This document shows, in pieces, positions 23,529-31,181 of a stretch of 55,224 nt of DNA. Origin of the DNA: JAKQIM01 sp964633225 (GTDB lineage: Bacteria; Chloroflexota; Anaerolineae; Anaerolineales; UBA4823). The first letter of the stretch is position 1; every line of letters begins with the position of its first letter. The translations under genes and the position numbers were made by a program. The notes beneath the pieces are model-generated. The model made no database searches. It was not told the origin of the DNA and saw only the letters and a list, made by a program, of their open reading frames with translations. The stretch is taken from assembly GCA_964633225.1 (NCBI GenBank), contig CAZWFQ010000019.1, forward strand, positions 1-55,224. The letters are read 5' to 3'.

Positions 23529-25199
23529 TCATGTTTGGGGAGTATCTTTTGGGCGGCGCAGCTCATCTGAGACGTGGTGGTAGGCTGCCAGCCAATCTAC
23601 GATCTCTTCGCCGCGCTTGGTGATCTCGGCCGTACGGCGTTTTTGTTCCATGGCGTATTTTTTGGCGTAGATGTCGCGTTGGGCGCGGGCAGGGTTGGTG
23701 ATATTGAGAAAGATGAACTTGGAGTCGGTGCCGGTATTGATGACCACATTGCCAAAGTTGAAGACCACGCCAATGAAGCCTTTGCGTTCCAACTCCATGC
23801 TGAAGATGTTTTCTAGCGGCGCCGACTTGGTCACCTCATCCCCGAGCGGTTTTTTCTCGCTGTCGATGATCTTGTCGGATGTTATGCGATAAATATCATT
23901 GGACCAGTCGACGTACTGCCAGCCCCACCAGAAGGCCAGGGGAGGCAGGATGAGGAAGAGCGGGGTCAGGATAATGGCCAGGGGGGATGGAAAATTGATC
24001 TGTTCGCTAACCCGCAGGATGTACACCCACACCGTCAACGCAAGTGTCACCAGGATCGCCAGGCTGGGTACGGCAACATACTTGATCAAAACCAACAGGT
24101 GTTTGCGATAGGTAATGGTATCCCCTTCGATGATGTAGGTGCTGAAGGCTTTTTGCAGGCGTTGGTTTAAAGGGATGCTGGTTTTGGCCTGGGGTGGGGC
24201 TGGTGGGGCGGGCGGCGGGGGCGGGGGCGGGTTGATGCGCCGCCTGACCAGGTTGGCCATGGTCACCCGGTCGGCGGCGGCGGCCTGCCCAGCAGTGGTT
24301 TTGCGCAAGCCGGTGATCAGATCGCGCACCCTGGCCGGCTCGGCGATGTTTTCAAAGCGGATATCGCCCATAAATGCGTGGCAGACCACGCTGCCGAAGC
24401 CGAGCATGCGCCCAAAGAATGAGGTTGTCACTTCTTCGTTCTTGATTGCGCTCAGGGGGGCTTCCTCGCGGTTGCTGTAGAGCCCGACCACCGACTCGAT
24501 CTCAACCACCCGGCCATCGGTCACCACGTAATAGTCGTTGATGAAGTCCACGTAAGTCCACGCCGCCCACAGCCCCGCGGCGATCAAGATGCCGATGCCA
24601 AGCCAATTCCCCACCAGGCTAACGGCGGTCGAAGGCGAAAGCAAGTTCACCATAAAGGGCAGCAGAGAAGACCATGCTAATGTGAGGGGGGCAAGCAGGG
24701 CCACAAAGAGGTAGGCCGGGTGCTTGTTGGTCACCAGTAGCACCTCTTCATCTTCGCTTAGCCAATCAAATCGTTTGGTTTGCAGGGCTTTATAAGCGCG
24801 TAAGATGGTGCGCAGATTCTCTTTGAGCTGGGGAATGAGGCGCAGCAGGCTTGCCAGTTGAGGGGCCTCGATGGTGAGAAGCTGGCTGGGCTTGAGGGCC
24901 ACCACGGTGTAGATCTTGCGGCTGCCCAGGATGGCAACATCTGCGCCAAAGAAATCGTTCTTCTTGAGCGCCCAGATGGGCTTTTCTTTCCGCCAGCTTT
25001 GCAGGGTTTTGCGTACTTTGCCGGTGGCTACGGCGTAGAAAGGATAGTCGCGATCAGAGGGCAGGTCAATGGTCTCCCCTTCTCTGACTTCCAACAGGCG
25101 AGTGACAGACGCCACCTGGGCCATCTGTTCGTCTGACAGGCCTTCGAAGGGTTTCAATCCCTTGAGTAAGATCACAATGGCGGCATTATCTTCTGGCAT
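23529..25199 (-). CDS. Membrane protein with N-terminal cyclic-nucleotide-binding-like domain and two membrane/PH-like modules
   Basis: The 556-residue protein (start MPEDN; a GTG at 25211 adds four residues) opens with a CNB/Crp-like beta-roll (LLKGLKPFEGLSDEQMAQVASVTRL, FYAVATGKVRKTL, KNDFFGADVAI; residues 8-130). The phosphate-binding cassette is poorly kept, so ligand binding is uncertain. Then come two similar modules, each a hairpin of two membrane helices followed by a bacterial PH-like domain (module 1: YVDFINDYYVVTDGRVVEIESVVG; module 2: YVDWSNDIYRITSDKIIDSEK), joined by a linker with runs of six to seven prolines. The parallel YVD(F/W)xND(Y/I)Y motifs show an internal duplication. 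Function is unknown; it could be a signalling-responsive membrane scaffold. Confidence 0.75.
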   Translation of the reverse strand: MPEDNAAIVILLKGLKPFEGLSDEQMAQVASVTRLLEVREGETIDLPSDRDYPFYAVATGKVRKTLQSWRKEKPIWALKKNDFFGADVAILGSRKIYTVVALKPSQLLTIEAPQLASLLRLIPQLKENLRTILRAYKALQTKRFDWLSEDEEVLLVTNKHPAYLFVALLAPLTLAWSSLLPFMVNLLSPSTAVSLVGNWLGIGILIAAGLWAAWTYVDFINDYYVVTDGRVVEIESVVGLYSNREEAPLSAIKNEEVTTSFFGRMLGFGSVVCHAFMGDIRFENIAEPARVRDLITGLRKTTAGQAAAADRVTMANLVRRRINPPPPPPPAPPAPPQAKTSIPLNQRLQKAFSTYIIEGDTITYRKHLLVLIKYVAVPSLAILVTLALTVWVYILRVSEQINFPSPLAIILTPLFLILPPLAFWWGWQYVDWSNDIYRITSDKIIDSEKKPLGDEVTKSAPLENIFSMELERKGFIGVVFNFGNVVINTGTDSKFIFLNITNPARAQRDIYAKKYAMEQKRRTAEITKRGEEIVDWLAAYHHVSDELRRPKDTPQT

Positions 25200-25351
25200 A
25201 GATCCTATCACCCATCCGGGTATCGCGTCTTTCAGGCATCTGGTTCGACTCTTATTCTAGCATGAACGGGCAGTTTATGAGGCTGGTTAATGGAAAAGAT
25301 TATGGTGCCGGTATGGGTGCAATTATCTTGCCAAAAGGGGGGATTGGGATG

Positions 25352-25360
25352 TGATAGAAT
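25352..25360 (+). promoter_or_regulatory. Extended -10 box of the phosphohexomutase gene
   Basis: TGATAGAAT, identical to the uvrC element, lies 35 nt before the ATG at 25396. Here a normal leader with GAGGAG (25382-25387) follows. Within 25200-25395 I see nothing else. Confidence 0.5.
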
Positions 25361-25395
25361 CATCCACGCAAAACTTTACCTGAGGAGTGATGTGT

Positions 25396-26856
25396 ATGCC
25401 TATTCATTTTGGTACCGATGGCTGGCGAGCTGTTATTTCGGATACCTTTACTTTTTCTAACCTGCGCCTGGTGGCGCAGGCGGTGGCGGACGCAATCGGC
25501 TCGGAGCATTGGAACGATGGCACGACCGTTCCGGCAGGGGTGGACGGACGCAAGGTGGTGGTGGGTTTTGATACCCGCTTCCTTTCTGACCGCTACGCAG
25601 CCGAAGTGGCGCGTGTGCTGGCTGGCAACGGCTTTACCGTTTACCTGGCCCAATCGGATGCGCCTACCCCAGCCATTTCGTTCAGCGTGCGCAACCTGGG
25701 GGCCATCGGTGGGGTCATGATCACAGCATCACACAATGCGCCGCGCTACAATGGTGTCAAGCTCAAGGCGGCCTACGGCGGCTCGGCCTTGCCTGAGCAG
25801 TGCCGGCGGGTGGAGGTGTATTTGACCGACAATGAGGAACGCTCCCGCGGACCAAACTTGATGGATTATGACCAGGCGCGCCAGATGGGCTTGATCCAGC
25901 GCTTCAACCCCCTGCCGGCTTATTACGAGCATATGCGCAAGCTGATCAATTTTGACGCCATTGCCGATAACCCCCAGCAGGTGGTGGTAGATTCGATGTT
26001 CGGCTCGGGCCGCGGCGTGATCAAGGGCATCTTGCAGGGTACGGGCTGCGAGGTGACAGAGATCCGTGGCGAGATGAACCCTGGTTTTGGCGGGGTGCAC
26101 CCTGAACCAATTGCCCGCTATCTGGGCGCACTGGCAGGGGCTGTGAGCACTGGCATGGGTAATCTGGGCCTGGCAACGGATGGCGATGCTGACCGCATTG
26201 GCGCCATGGATGGACGGGGGAACTTTGTTGACCCGCACAAGATCATGGCCCTCGCACTGCGCTACCTGGCAGAAACGCGCGGTTGGCGCGGCCCGGTGGT
26301 GCGTACCGTATCCACCACGCGCATGATCGACCGCCTGGCAGAGCATTATGGCCTGCCAATGTACGAAACCCCGGTTGGCTTCAATCACATTGCTGATCAT
26401 ATGTTGAAAGAGGATGTGTTGATCGGTGGTGAAGAATCGGGCGGTATCTCATTCCGGGGGCACATTCCCGAGGGCGATGGGGTGATCATGAGCCTGCTGT
26501 TGTTAGAGATTGTGGCGAAATCGGGAGCCTCGCTGTACGAATTGGTGGAGGCCCTGCTGAAAGATGTTGGCCCGGTCCATTACCAGCGCACTGACCTGCG
26601 CTTGAGCCACCCGGTCTCGAAGAGCGAGATGGTGCGTGCCCTGGTGGATGGGGCGCCAGCGCAGATTGGCGGCGAGCAGGTGGGCGAGGTGAAGACGCTG
26701 GATGGGGTGAAGTACCTGATCAATGACGGCTCCTGGCTGCTGATCCGCCCATCTGGCACCGAGCCTGTGCTGCGCGTGTATGCCGAGGGGCGCACGCCTG
26801 AGATGGTGCAAGCGCTGCTGGCGTTTGGAGAGCAGGTCGCTTCCAGCGCGGTGTGA
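25396..26856 (+). CDS. Phosphoglucomutase/phosphomannomutase family protein
   Basis: The 486-residue enzyme has the four alpha-D-phosphohexomutase motifs: TASHNAPRYNG with the phosphoserine (residues 113-123), the metal loop TDGDADRIGA (about 261-270), the sugar loop GGEESGGIS (about 344-352) and the phosphate loop RPSGTEPVLR (about 452-461). It begins PIHFGTDGWRAVI, a standard N-terminus for the family. It interconverts 1- and 6-phosphates of glucose, mannose or glucosamine; motif reading alone does not fix which sugar. The ATG at 25396 is favoured by GAGGAG 8 nt upstream over GTG 25387 and ATG 25390. It is closed by the terminator at 26875. Confidence 0.93.
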   Translation: MPIHFGTDGWRAVISDTFTFSNLRLVAQAVADAIGSEHWNDGTTVPAGVDGRKVVVGFDTRFLSDRYAAEVARVLAGNGFTVYLAQSDAPTPAISFSVRNLGAIGGVMITASHNAPRYNGVKLKAAYGGSALPEQCRRVEVYLTDNEERSRGPNLMDYDQARQMGLIQRFNPLPAYYEHMRKLINFDAIADNPQQVVVDSMFGSGRGVIKGILQGTGCEVTEIRGEMNPGFGGVHPEPIARYLGALAGAVSTGMGNLGLATDGDADRIGAMDGRGNFVDPHKIMALALRYLAETRGWRGPVVRTVSTTRMIDRLAEHYGLPMYETPVGFNHIADHMLKEDVLIGGEESGGISFRGHIPEGDGVIMSLLLLEIVAKSGASLYELVEALLKDVGPVHYQRTDLRLSHPVSKSEMVRALVDGAPAQIGGEQVGEVKTLDGVKYLINDGSWLLIRPSGTEPVLRVYAEGRTPEMVQALLAFGEQVASSAV

Positions 26857-26874
26857 CCTTGGGGCGCGGCCTTT

Positions 26875-26913
26875 AACACAAAAAGGCGGCATCAAAGGCC
26901 GCCTTTTTGTGTT
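26875..26913. terminator. Bidirectional 16-bp hairpin terminator
   Basis: AACACAAAAAGGCGGC (26875-26890) pairs perfectly with 26898-26913 around a 7-nt loop; T5 follows the GC core rightward and A5 precedes it. It lies between the convergent phosphohexomutase and surface-protein genes. Confidence 0.9.
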
Positions 26914-26928
26914 TTATTTAAAGAATGG

Positions 26929-27486
26929 TTATGATGCCCGCAGGCGCCGCACCAAGAAGATGACCCCAATCAGCACCACGCCCATGATAAGCAGACCCGG
27001 CGCGCCGATGTCATCGGCAAAGCCTCCATCGGGCAAGGTGCCGTCACCAGATACGGCGGTGGATGTGGGCACCTCGGTCATGATGGCGGCTGCGATCTGG
27101 GTCATTTGCGCATCCAGGGCTACCTGGGTTTCATCAATTTGCGGGGTGCTGGTGGCCATGGCTGCCAACACCGGGGTGTTGGTGGGTTTCGGCTTTTCGG
27201 TAGGCATTGATGTGGGGGTATAGGCTGCCACGATGGCCGTCTGAGTGACCTGCATGGCAATCTCGGTGTTCTGGGCATAGGCTGTGGCAGCGGCTGCGTC
27301 TCGCTGGGCACGCATCTGCGGCAGGAAGAACAATGCGTAGGCGGCTGTGCATACCAGGGCCAGCAAGGTCAAAGCACCCAACGCCACCGCAATGATGATA
27401 AAGGTGCGGTTACTGGATTCTTCCGGCGGTTTCTGTTCGGTTTCTTCGAAGTCGTCTTCAACTTCATCCATGTCTGTAAAGGCCAT
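26929..27486 (-). CDS. Membrane-anchored protein with Thr-rich stalk and an LPxTG-like C-terminal sorting signal
   Basis: The 185-residue protein has an acidic cytoplasmic N-terminus (MDEVEDDFEETEQKPPEE), one membrane helix (FIIIAVALGALTLLALVCTAAYALF), a Thr/Pro/Ala-rich extracellular stalk (TPTSMPTEKPKPTNTPVL), and a C-terminal LPDGG, then a hydrophobic stretch (LLIMGVVLIGVIFLV) and RRLRAS. Sortase substrates end in LPxTG-hydrophobic-basic; here the fourth residue is G, so sorting is plausible but not certain. A helix at both ends would give a membrane-tethered loop instead. The gene is alone; GGGAG lies upstream of the ATG. Function unknown. Confidence 0.65.
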   Translation of the reverse strand: MAFTDMDEVEDDFEETEQKPPEESSNRTFIIIAVALGALTLLALVCTAAYALFFLPQMRAQRDAAAATAYAQNTEIAMQVTQTAIVAAYTPTSMPTEKPKPTNTPVLAAMATSTPQIDETQVALDAQMTQIAAAIMTEVPTSTAVSGDGTLPDGGFADDIGAPGLLIMGVVLIGVIFLVRRLRAS

Positions 27487-27590
27487 AGCACGCTCTCCCT
27501 TTTATAGATGGAGTGTGCAGGGGGTTAATGCCCTGCGCCTCCTGCTGGTTCACAAGATACATTATTATACAATGAATTAAAAAAAGCACC

Positions 27591-28646
27591 TTATTCAAGG
27601 ACTTCTAAATTTGCCAGGGGCAGAACAACCATATCGCCATTATCCAGGCGCACATCAGCCGCCTCAGCGCGAATGCCGCTCGGCATAACGACGGGCTCAT
27701 CGCGCATGCCCGTGATGGTGCCGATGCGGGCTTTGTAGGGCAGGGCTGCCACGCGCACCTGTTTACCGGTGGCATAGGCACTGGTTTCGGGCGGCATGTT
27801 GGCCACAGTTTGGGGCGGGGCAGTCAGCATGATCTCGGGGCGGGTGTTGGCATAAGGGTTCCAGGCACTGGCGTTTAAGGATGCTTCGTTGCGTTCGCCG
27901 GTATAGAGCAGCTTGCTGGCCAAGGGGTTCATGGGCAGTTGGCCAAAGCCTTCGACAACGATAATGGGATAATCCACTTTCATGGCCTCGGGGATGAGCC
28001 CAGCGTCCATGCTGGCCAGGATCATCCCGCGTATGGGCAGTTCGGCGGCGGCCCTGAAAATCTGGGGATCATTACAATACCCACCCAAGATAACCGAGCC
28101 GCGCATACTGACATCCAGCAAGCTGGCGTCCAACGCTTCGTCGGTGTGCTTGCCGAGCGGCTGTATGATGCCGTAGTTCACCTGGCGGTTGCCCCACACG
28201 CCCTGGATCAAGGTGCCGGTGGCTTCGATGACCACACCGCGCTCTGCCATCAGGTCTGCTACCACCCCGCTGTACCCGGCCCGCAGCTCATAAGGCTTGC
28301 TCTCCAATTGGAGCAGGATCTGTCCATCGCCAGCCACCACTACCCGGCCGGTCTTGGGCGCCACCACCCGCCGCCCCATGCCAATGGGACCGGCCAAAAT
28401 CTGGCCTTCACCCACTTCTTCACCGGCCCGGCATTTGATGTGTTGATCGGCTTTTGCCACCGGTACGCCCAGGCCGCGCGCCACATCCAGCAGCAGGTGC
28501 TCGGGGGCCAGGTCGGCTTCGGCCACAGCATCTGAAGGGTTGACCTGCTGGCCGCGACGTGCCCCCACACGCCCAGGAATTGGCAGCAGACGCTCGCGGC
28601 GGACAGTGGTCATGGGTAAAATGTGCGTGACAAGTGCTTGCGGCAT
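27591..28646 (-). CDS. Conserved-looking protein of unknown function, last gene of the MutL-DUF6754 operon
   Basis: The 351-residue protein has no membrane segment. Residues 20-110 look like barrel-sandwich beta strands with glycine turns (CRAGEEVGEGQILAGPIGMGRRVVAPKTGRVV), as in lipoyl-like or RnfC-like folds. The middle holds VSMRGSVILGGYCNDPQIFRAA, MILASMDAGLIPEAM and YPIIVVEGFGQLPMNP. The end (RVAALPYKARIGTITGM..., GDMVVLPLANLEVLE) resembles an SH3/KOW-type barrel. I do not recognise the family. The ATG is 62 nt after the MutL-like stop, with GAAAGG upstream, so it is probably co-transcribed. The soluble beta-rich layout could serve as a partner of the ATPase. Confidence 0.7.
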   Translation of the reverse strand: MPQALVTHILPMTTVRRERLLPIPGRVGARRGQQVNPSDAVAEADLAPEHLLLDVARGLGVPVAKADQHIKCRAGEEVGEGQILAGPIGMGRRVVAPKTGRVVVAGDGQILLQLESKPYELRAGYSGVVADLMAERGVVIEATGTLIQGVWGNRQVNYGIIQPLGKHTDEALDASLLDVSMRGSVILGGYCNDPQIFRAAAELPIRGMILASMDAGLIPEAMKVDYPIIVVEGFGQLPMNPLASKLLYTGERNEASLNASAWNPYANTRPEIMLTAPPQTVANMPPETSAYATGKQVRVAALPYKARIGTITGMRDEPVVMPSGIRAEAADVRLDNGDMVVLPLANLEVLE

Positions 28647-28708
28647 GTCTCAACCTTTCACGGTTGTGGGGTGGAGTAAAACTTGCAAGAAGTGTGCCAA
28701 ACCAGCGC

Positions 28709-30466
28709 TCATGAGCCAACCATCCACAGCCATTTTTTGTGCAGCTCGCGGCGGCGAGCAGGATCGCTGTGCAAGGCAAGGGGACGGCCGCGGGCGTCAA
28801 CCACCACGCCTAATGCCCCGCCCCTCACTTTGAAGCTGACGCTGCGCCCGGTATTGCCCCAACCCACGTCAAAGCGGTGCAGGGGTTGTAAGGTCAAGTT
28901 GGCAGACTGCCCAATGGGCAGGGGAATGACTTCCAAATTGCCATATTTCACTTCTACCTTGGCTTCGTGGCCGTCTTCGTAGGCCAGGTGTACTTGCAAA
29001 ACCGGTGTGCCTGCTGCCGCTGCCCCCACTGGAGAAATGACCGTGCCCAGGGCAAGGAAGTTGATGGGATCTACCGATTGGATGGTCAACAAGGGGTTGA
29101 CTGGGGCGGCAGCGCCCAGGGCGGCGGCAATATTATTGCGATCCAGGGCGATGGTGGTCACGCCGGCAGGCTGCACGGCGTTCAGCAACATCAGCAGAGC
29201 CTGGCCGCGGCTGGGGGCATTCGAGAATACTCGCCCTGATGCAATGATGGGTTCAAACCAGGGCAGCGGGCCAGAGGCCATGCGAGGCAGGGTGGCCGGG
29301 TAGCTTTTGCTGGCTTGTTGAACTGCCAGGTAGATGGCTTGGGTAGCCAGGGCCTGTTCTATGGCCAGCATTTCGCTTGAAGCAGGCACAAGGCCTGGAA
29401 AAGCGGCTTTGTTGTGCATGTAATTGCGCATATCATCATCGCTGACCTCGACCGGCATCCAACGTTGGATGTCTTCGATCGAGCAGAGATCCAGCATGCC
29501 GGGCAGCCCTTGGCCCAGGCCAAGCTGGGCGTAAATGCCCAGGATCAGGTCGCCGGCAAAGCCAGATGCGATGGTGGTGGCTGAGGCCCCCACATCAATC
29601 CCCAACACGTTCTTGTTTTCGCTGGCATATTCCTGGCTGAGGAAGCGGATGGTGCGGCCAAAGGCGGCGGCAGTGGGCATAAGCTGGCCTTTTGTCCATA
29701 AGTCCACTTCTTGCACGCCGCGCATCTGCCGGGCGCGCACATGGCGAAAGACCTGCGCCAGGGCCGGCTGGGCGGGGGTAAGTTGTTCAATCTCGAGCGA
29801 GGGGCGCACATTGGGTGCGATGTGCAGGGAGGCCAAAGCGCCGAGCGATTCCTTGACTTCTTCAACCAGCGCGGAATTGCCGGCAAAGAGCACCTCAGGG
29901 CGCTGTTCTTTGGGCAGCGTATAGCAGGCCAGGCCGATGGCTTCCAGCAGCGAGAGTACCGATTGCTGGGCGCCGTGCTCAGTGCCGCCGGCCAATACGA
30001 TCAGGTCGGGGCGCAAGCGCAGGAGGGTATCCAGGCGGGTAGAGGCCTTGCGACGGTCGTTCAGGCTGATCGTCTCCACTACCTGGGCGTAGGTGGTGGT
30101 GGCAAGGTTGCGAGCGCTTTCAGCAGAGACGTCTTCTAGCAGTCCCACCGCCACCACTTTGATTGGCAGGCCGGCCGAGAGGGTCGCCACGCAAACATCC
30201 ACGCCGCTGCCATCGGCTTTGCTGGGGATGATCAATTGGCCATCGGAGGCCACCATCTCGTGCCCGGTGATCTGCTGAAGATTATCCAGGGCAGAGCGCA
30301 CGCCGTCTGTAACATCGTTGATCGGCGCGCCGCCGGTGGTGGGGGCACTGCCCGCGCCAATAAAGCGGTAGCGCCCTTCTACCGTATCGAAGAGGATGGC
30401 GCGGGTAAGGGTGGAACCAATATCAATGGCAAGCAGGATTTCGGCATCTACAAGCGAAGTGGTCAT
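28709..30466 (-). CDS. ASKHA-fold ATPase of the glutamate mutase MutL/GlmL family
   Basis: The 585-residue protein starts with a phosphate-1 loop ILLAIDIGSTLTRAILFD (residues 9-26) and has a second ATP motif NVLGIDVGASATTIAS (about 285-300), with LIVLAGGTEHGAQQ (about 165) as the adenosine-type loop. These are the actin/Hsp70/sugar-kinase features of the MutL family, first named for proteins next to coenzyme-B12 glutamate mutases, where a chaperone or repair role is assumed. No mutase subunit, B12-binding motif or methylaspartase gene is in the window; instead the gene is inside an operon of membrane proteins. It starts 5 nt after the upstream stop. A different role, such as powering or regulating a membrane complex, is more likely here (inference). 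Confidence 0.8.
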   Translation of the reverse strand: MTTSLVDAEILLAIDIGSTLTRAILFDTVEGRYRFIGAGSAPTTGGAPINDVTDGVRSALDNLQQITGHEMVASDGQLIIPSKADGSGVDVCVATLSAGLPIKVVAVGLLEDVSAESARNLATTTYAQVVETISLNDRRKASTRLDTLLRLRPDLIVLAGGTEHGAQQSVLSLLEAIGLACYTLPKEQRPEVLFAGNSALVEEVKESLGALASLHIAPNVRPSLEIEQLTPAQPALAQVFRHVRARQMRGVQEVDLWTKGQLMPTAAAFGRTIRFLSQEYASENKNVLGIDVGASATTIASGFAGDLILGIYAQLGLGQGLPGMLDLCSIEDIQRWMPVEVSDDDMRNYMHNKAAFPGLVPASSEMLAIEQALATQAIYLAVQQASKSYPATLPRMASGPLPWFEPIIASGRVFSNAPSRGQALLMLLNAVQPAGVTTIALDRNNIAAALGAAAPVNPLLTIQSVDPINFLALGTVISPVGAAAAGTPVLQVHLAYEDGHEAKVEVKYGNLEVIPLPIGQSANLTLQPLHRFDVGWGNTGRSVSFKVRGGALGVVVDARGRPLALHSDPARRRELHKKWLWMVGS

Positions 30467-30471
30467 GGCGG

Positions 30472-31173
30472 TTACTTTATGAAGCCCAGAAAGAATTCCC
30501 AGATGAAGCGCACCCGGTCAATTAATGCAACCAGGGCGGCCATATAAACACCGGCAAATAAAACGCCAAATGTGACAGCGATGAAGAAATGCCCCACCGG
30601 AGCAACCACATTCTCGATGAAGGCAGGACGCTGGGACGAGGCTGAGCCGGCGGCTGGGCGTACGCCGAAATGGAAGTAGCCCAGGGTAGCCAGGGTGCCG
30701 ACCAGGATGGTCAGCCCTTGGAGCAGGGTGCTGCTTAAGACGCTGCCGCTTTGCCGGGCAGCTTGCAGATCCAGAAGGTTGACGGATGCGCCAATTTGAG
30801 GAAAGATGGTGCCTGTGATGGCGCCGCCGATGGCGGTGGCGGCACCCACACCAGCCAGGTAGGCCAATAACGGGTTGCCCAGGCGGGTCAGGCGCGGCGA
30901 AGCTTTGGCCAACATCCAGATCAGCAGCAGCACCCCTGGCACTCCCAGCCACAGATTATTGACTGGATCTTGCAGCAGGGGAACAAGCAGTCGGTACCAC
31001 AAGATGTTGTACATCACCATCACCACGGCATAGCCCGCGGCCACACCGATGAAGATGTGGATGGCGATGCGGAAGAAAAAGTTGTCGCCAACGAGATAGC
31101 TGAGCACCATCCCGGTGAGCAAAAAGCCCACCACGGCCCCAATCAGGTCAGCATACTGGGTAAGTAGCTCCAT
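30472..31173 (-). CDS. Polytopic membrane protein of unknown function
   Basis: The 233-residue protein has about six hydrophobic segments: LIGAVVGFLLTGMVLSYLV, FRIAIHIFIGVAAGYAVVMVM, LWLGVPGVLLLIWMLA, LLAYLAGVGAATAIGGAITGTIF, GLTILVGTLATLGYFHF and VTFGVLFAGVYMAALVALI. No catalytic motif is seen. It lies 8 nt after the zinc-ribbon gene and 5 nt before the MutL-like gene. Length and helix layout resemble the other polytopic protein of this operon (33482-34123), so the two may be distantly related partners. Confidence 0.75.
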   Translation of the reverse strand: MELLTQYADLIGAVVGFLLTGMVLSYLVGDNFFFRIAIHIFIGVAAGYAVVMVMYNILWYRLLVPLLQDPVNNLWLGVPGVLLLIWMLAKASPRLTRLGNPLLAYLAGVGAATAIGGAITGTIFPQIGASVNLLDLQAARQSGSVLSSTLLQGLTILVGTLATLGYFHFGVRPAAGSASSQRPAFIENVVAPVGHFFIAVTFGVLFAGVYMAALVALIDRVRFIWEFFLGFIK

Positions 31174-31181
31174 GTCGGCTC

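Noticed and set aside
28709..30466. DNA mismatch repair MutL
   Set aside because: The protein has ASKHA phosphate loops, not the GHKL motifs of mismatch-repair MutL. The shared name refers to glutamate mutase MutL.
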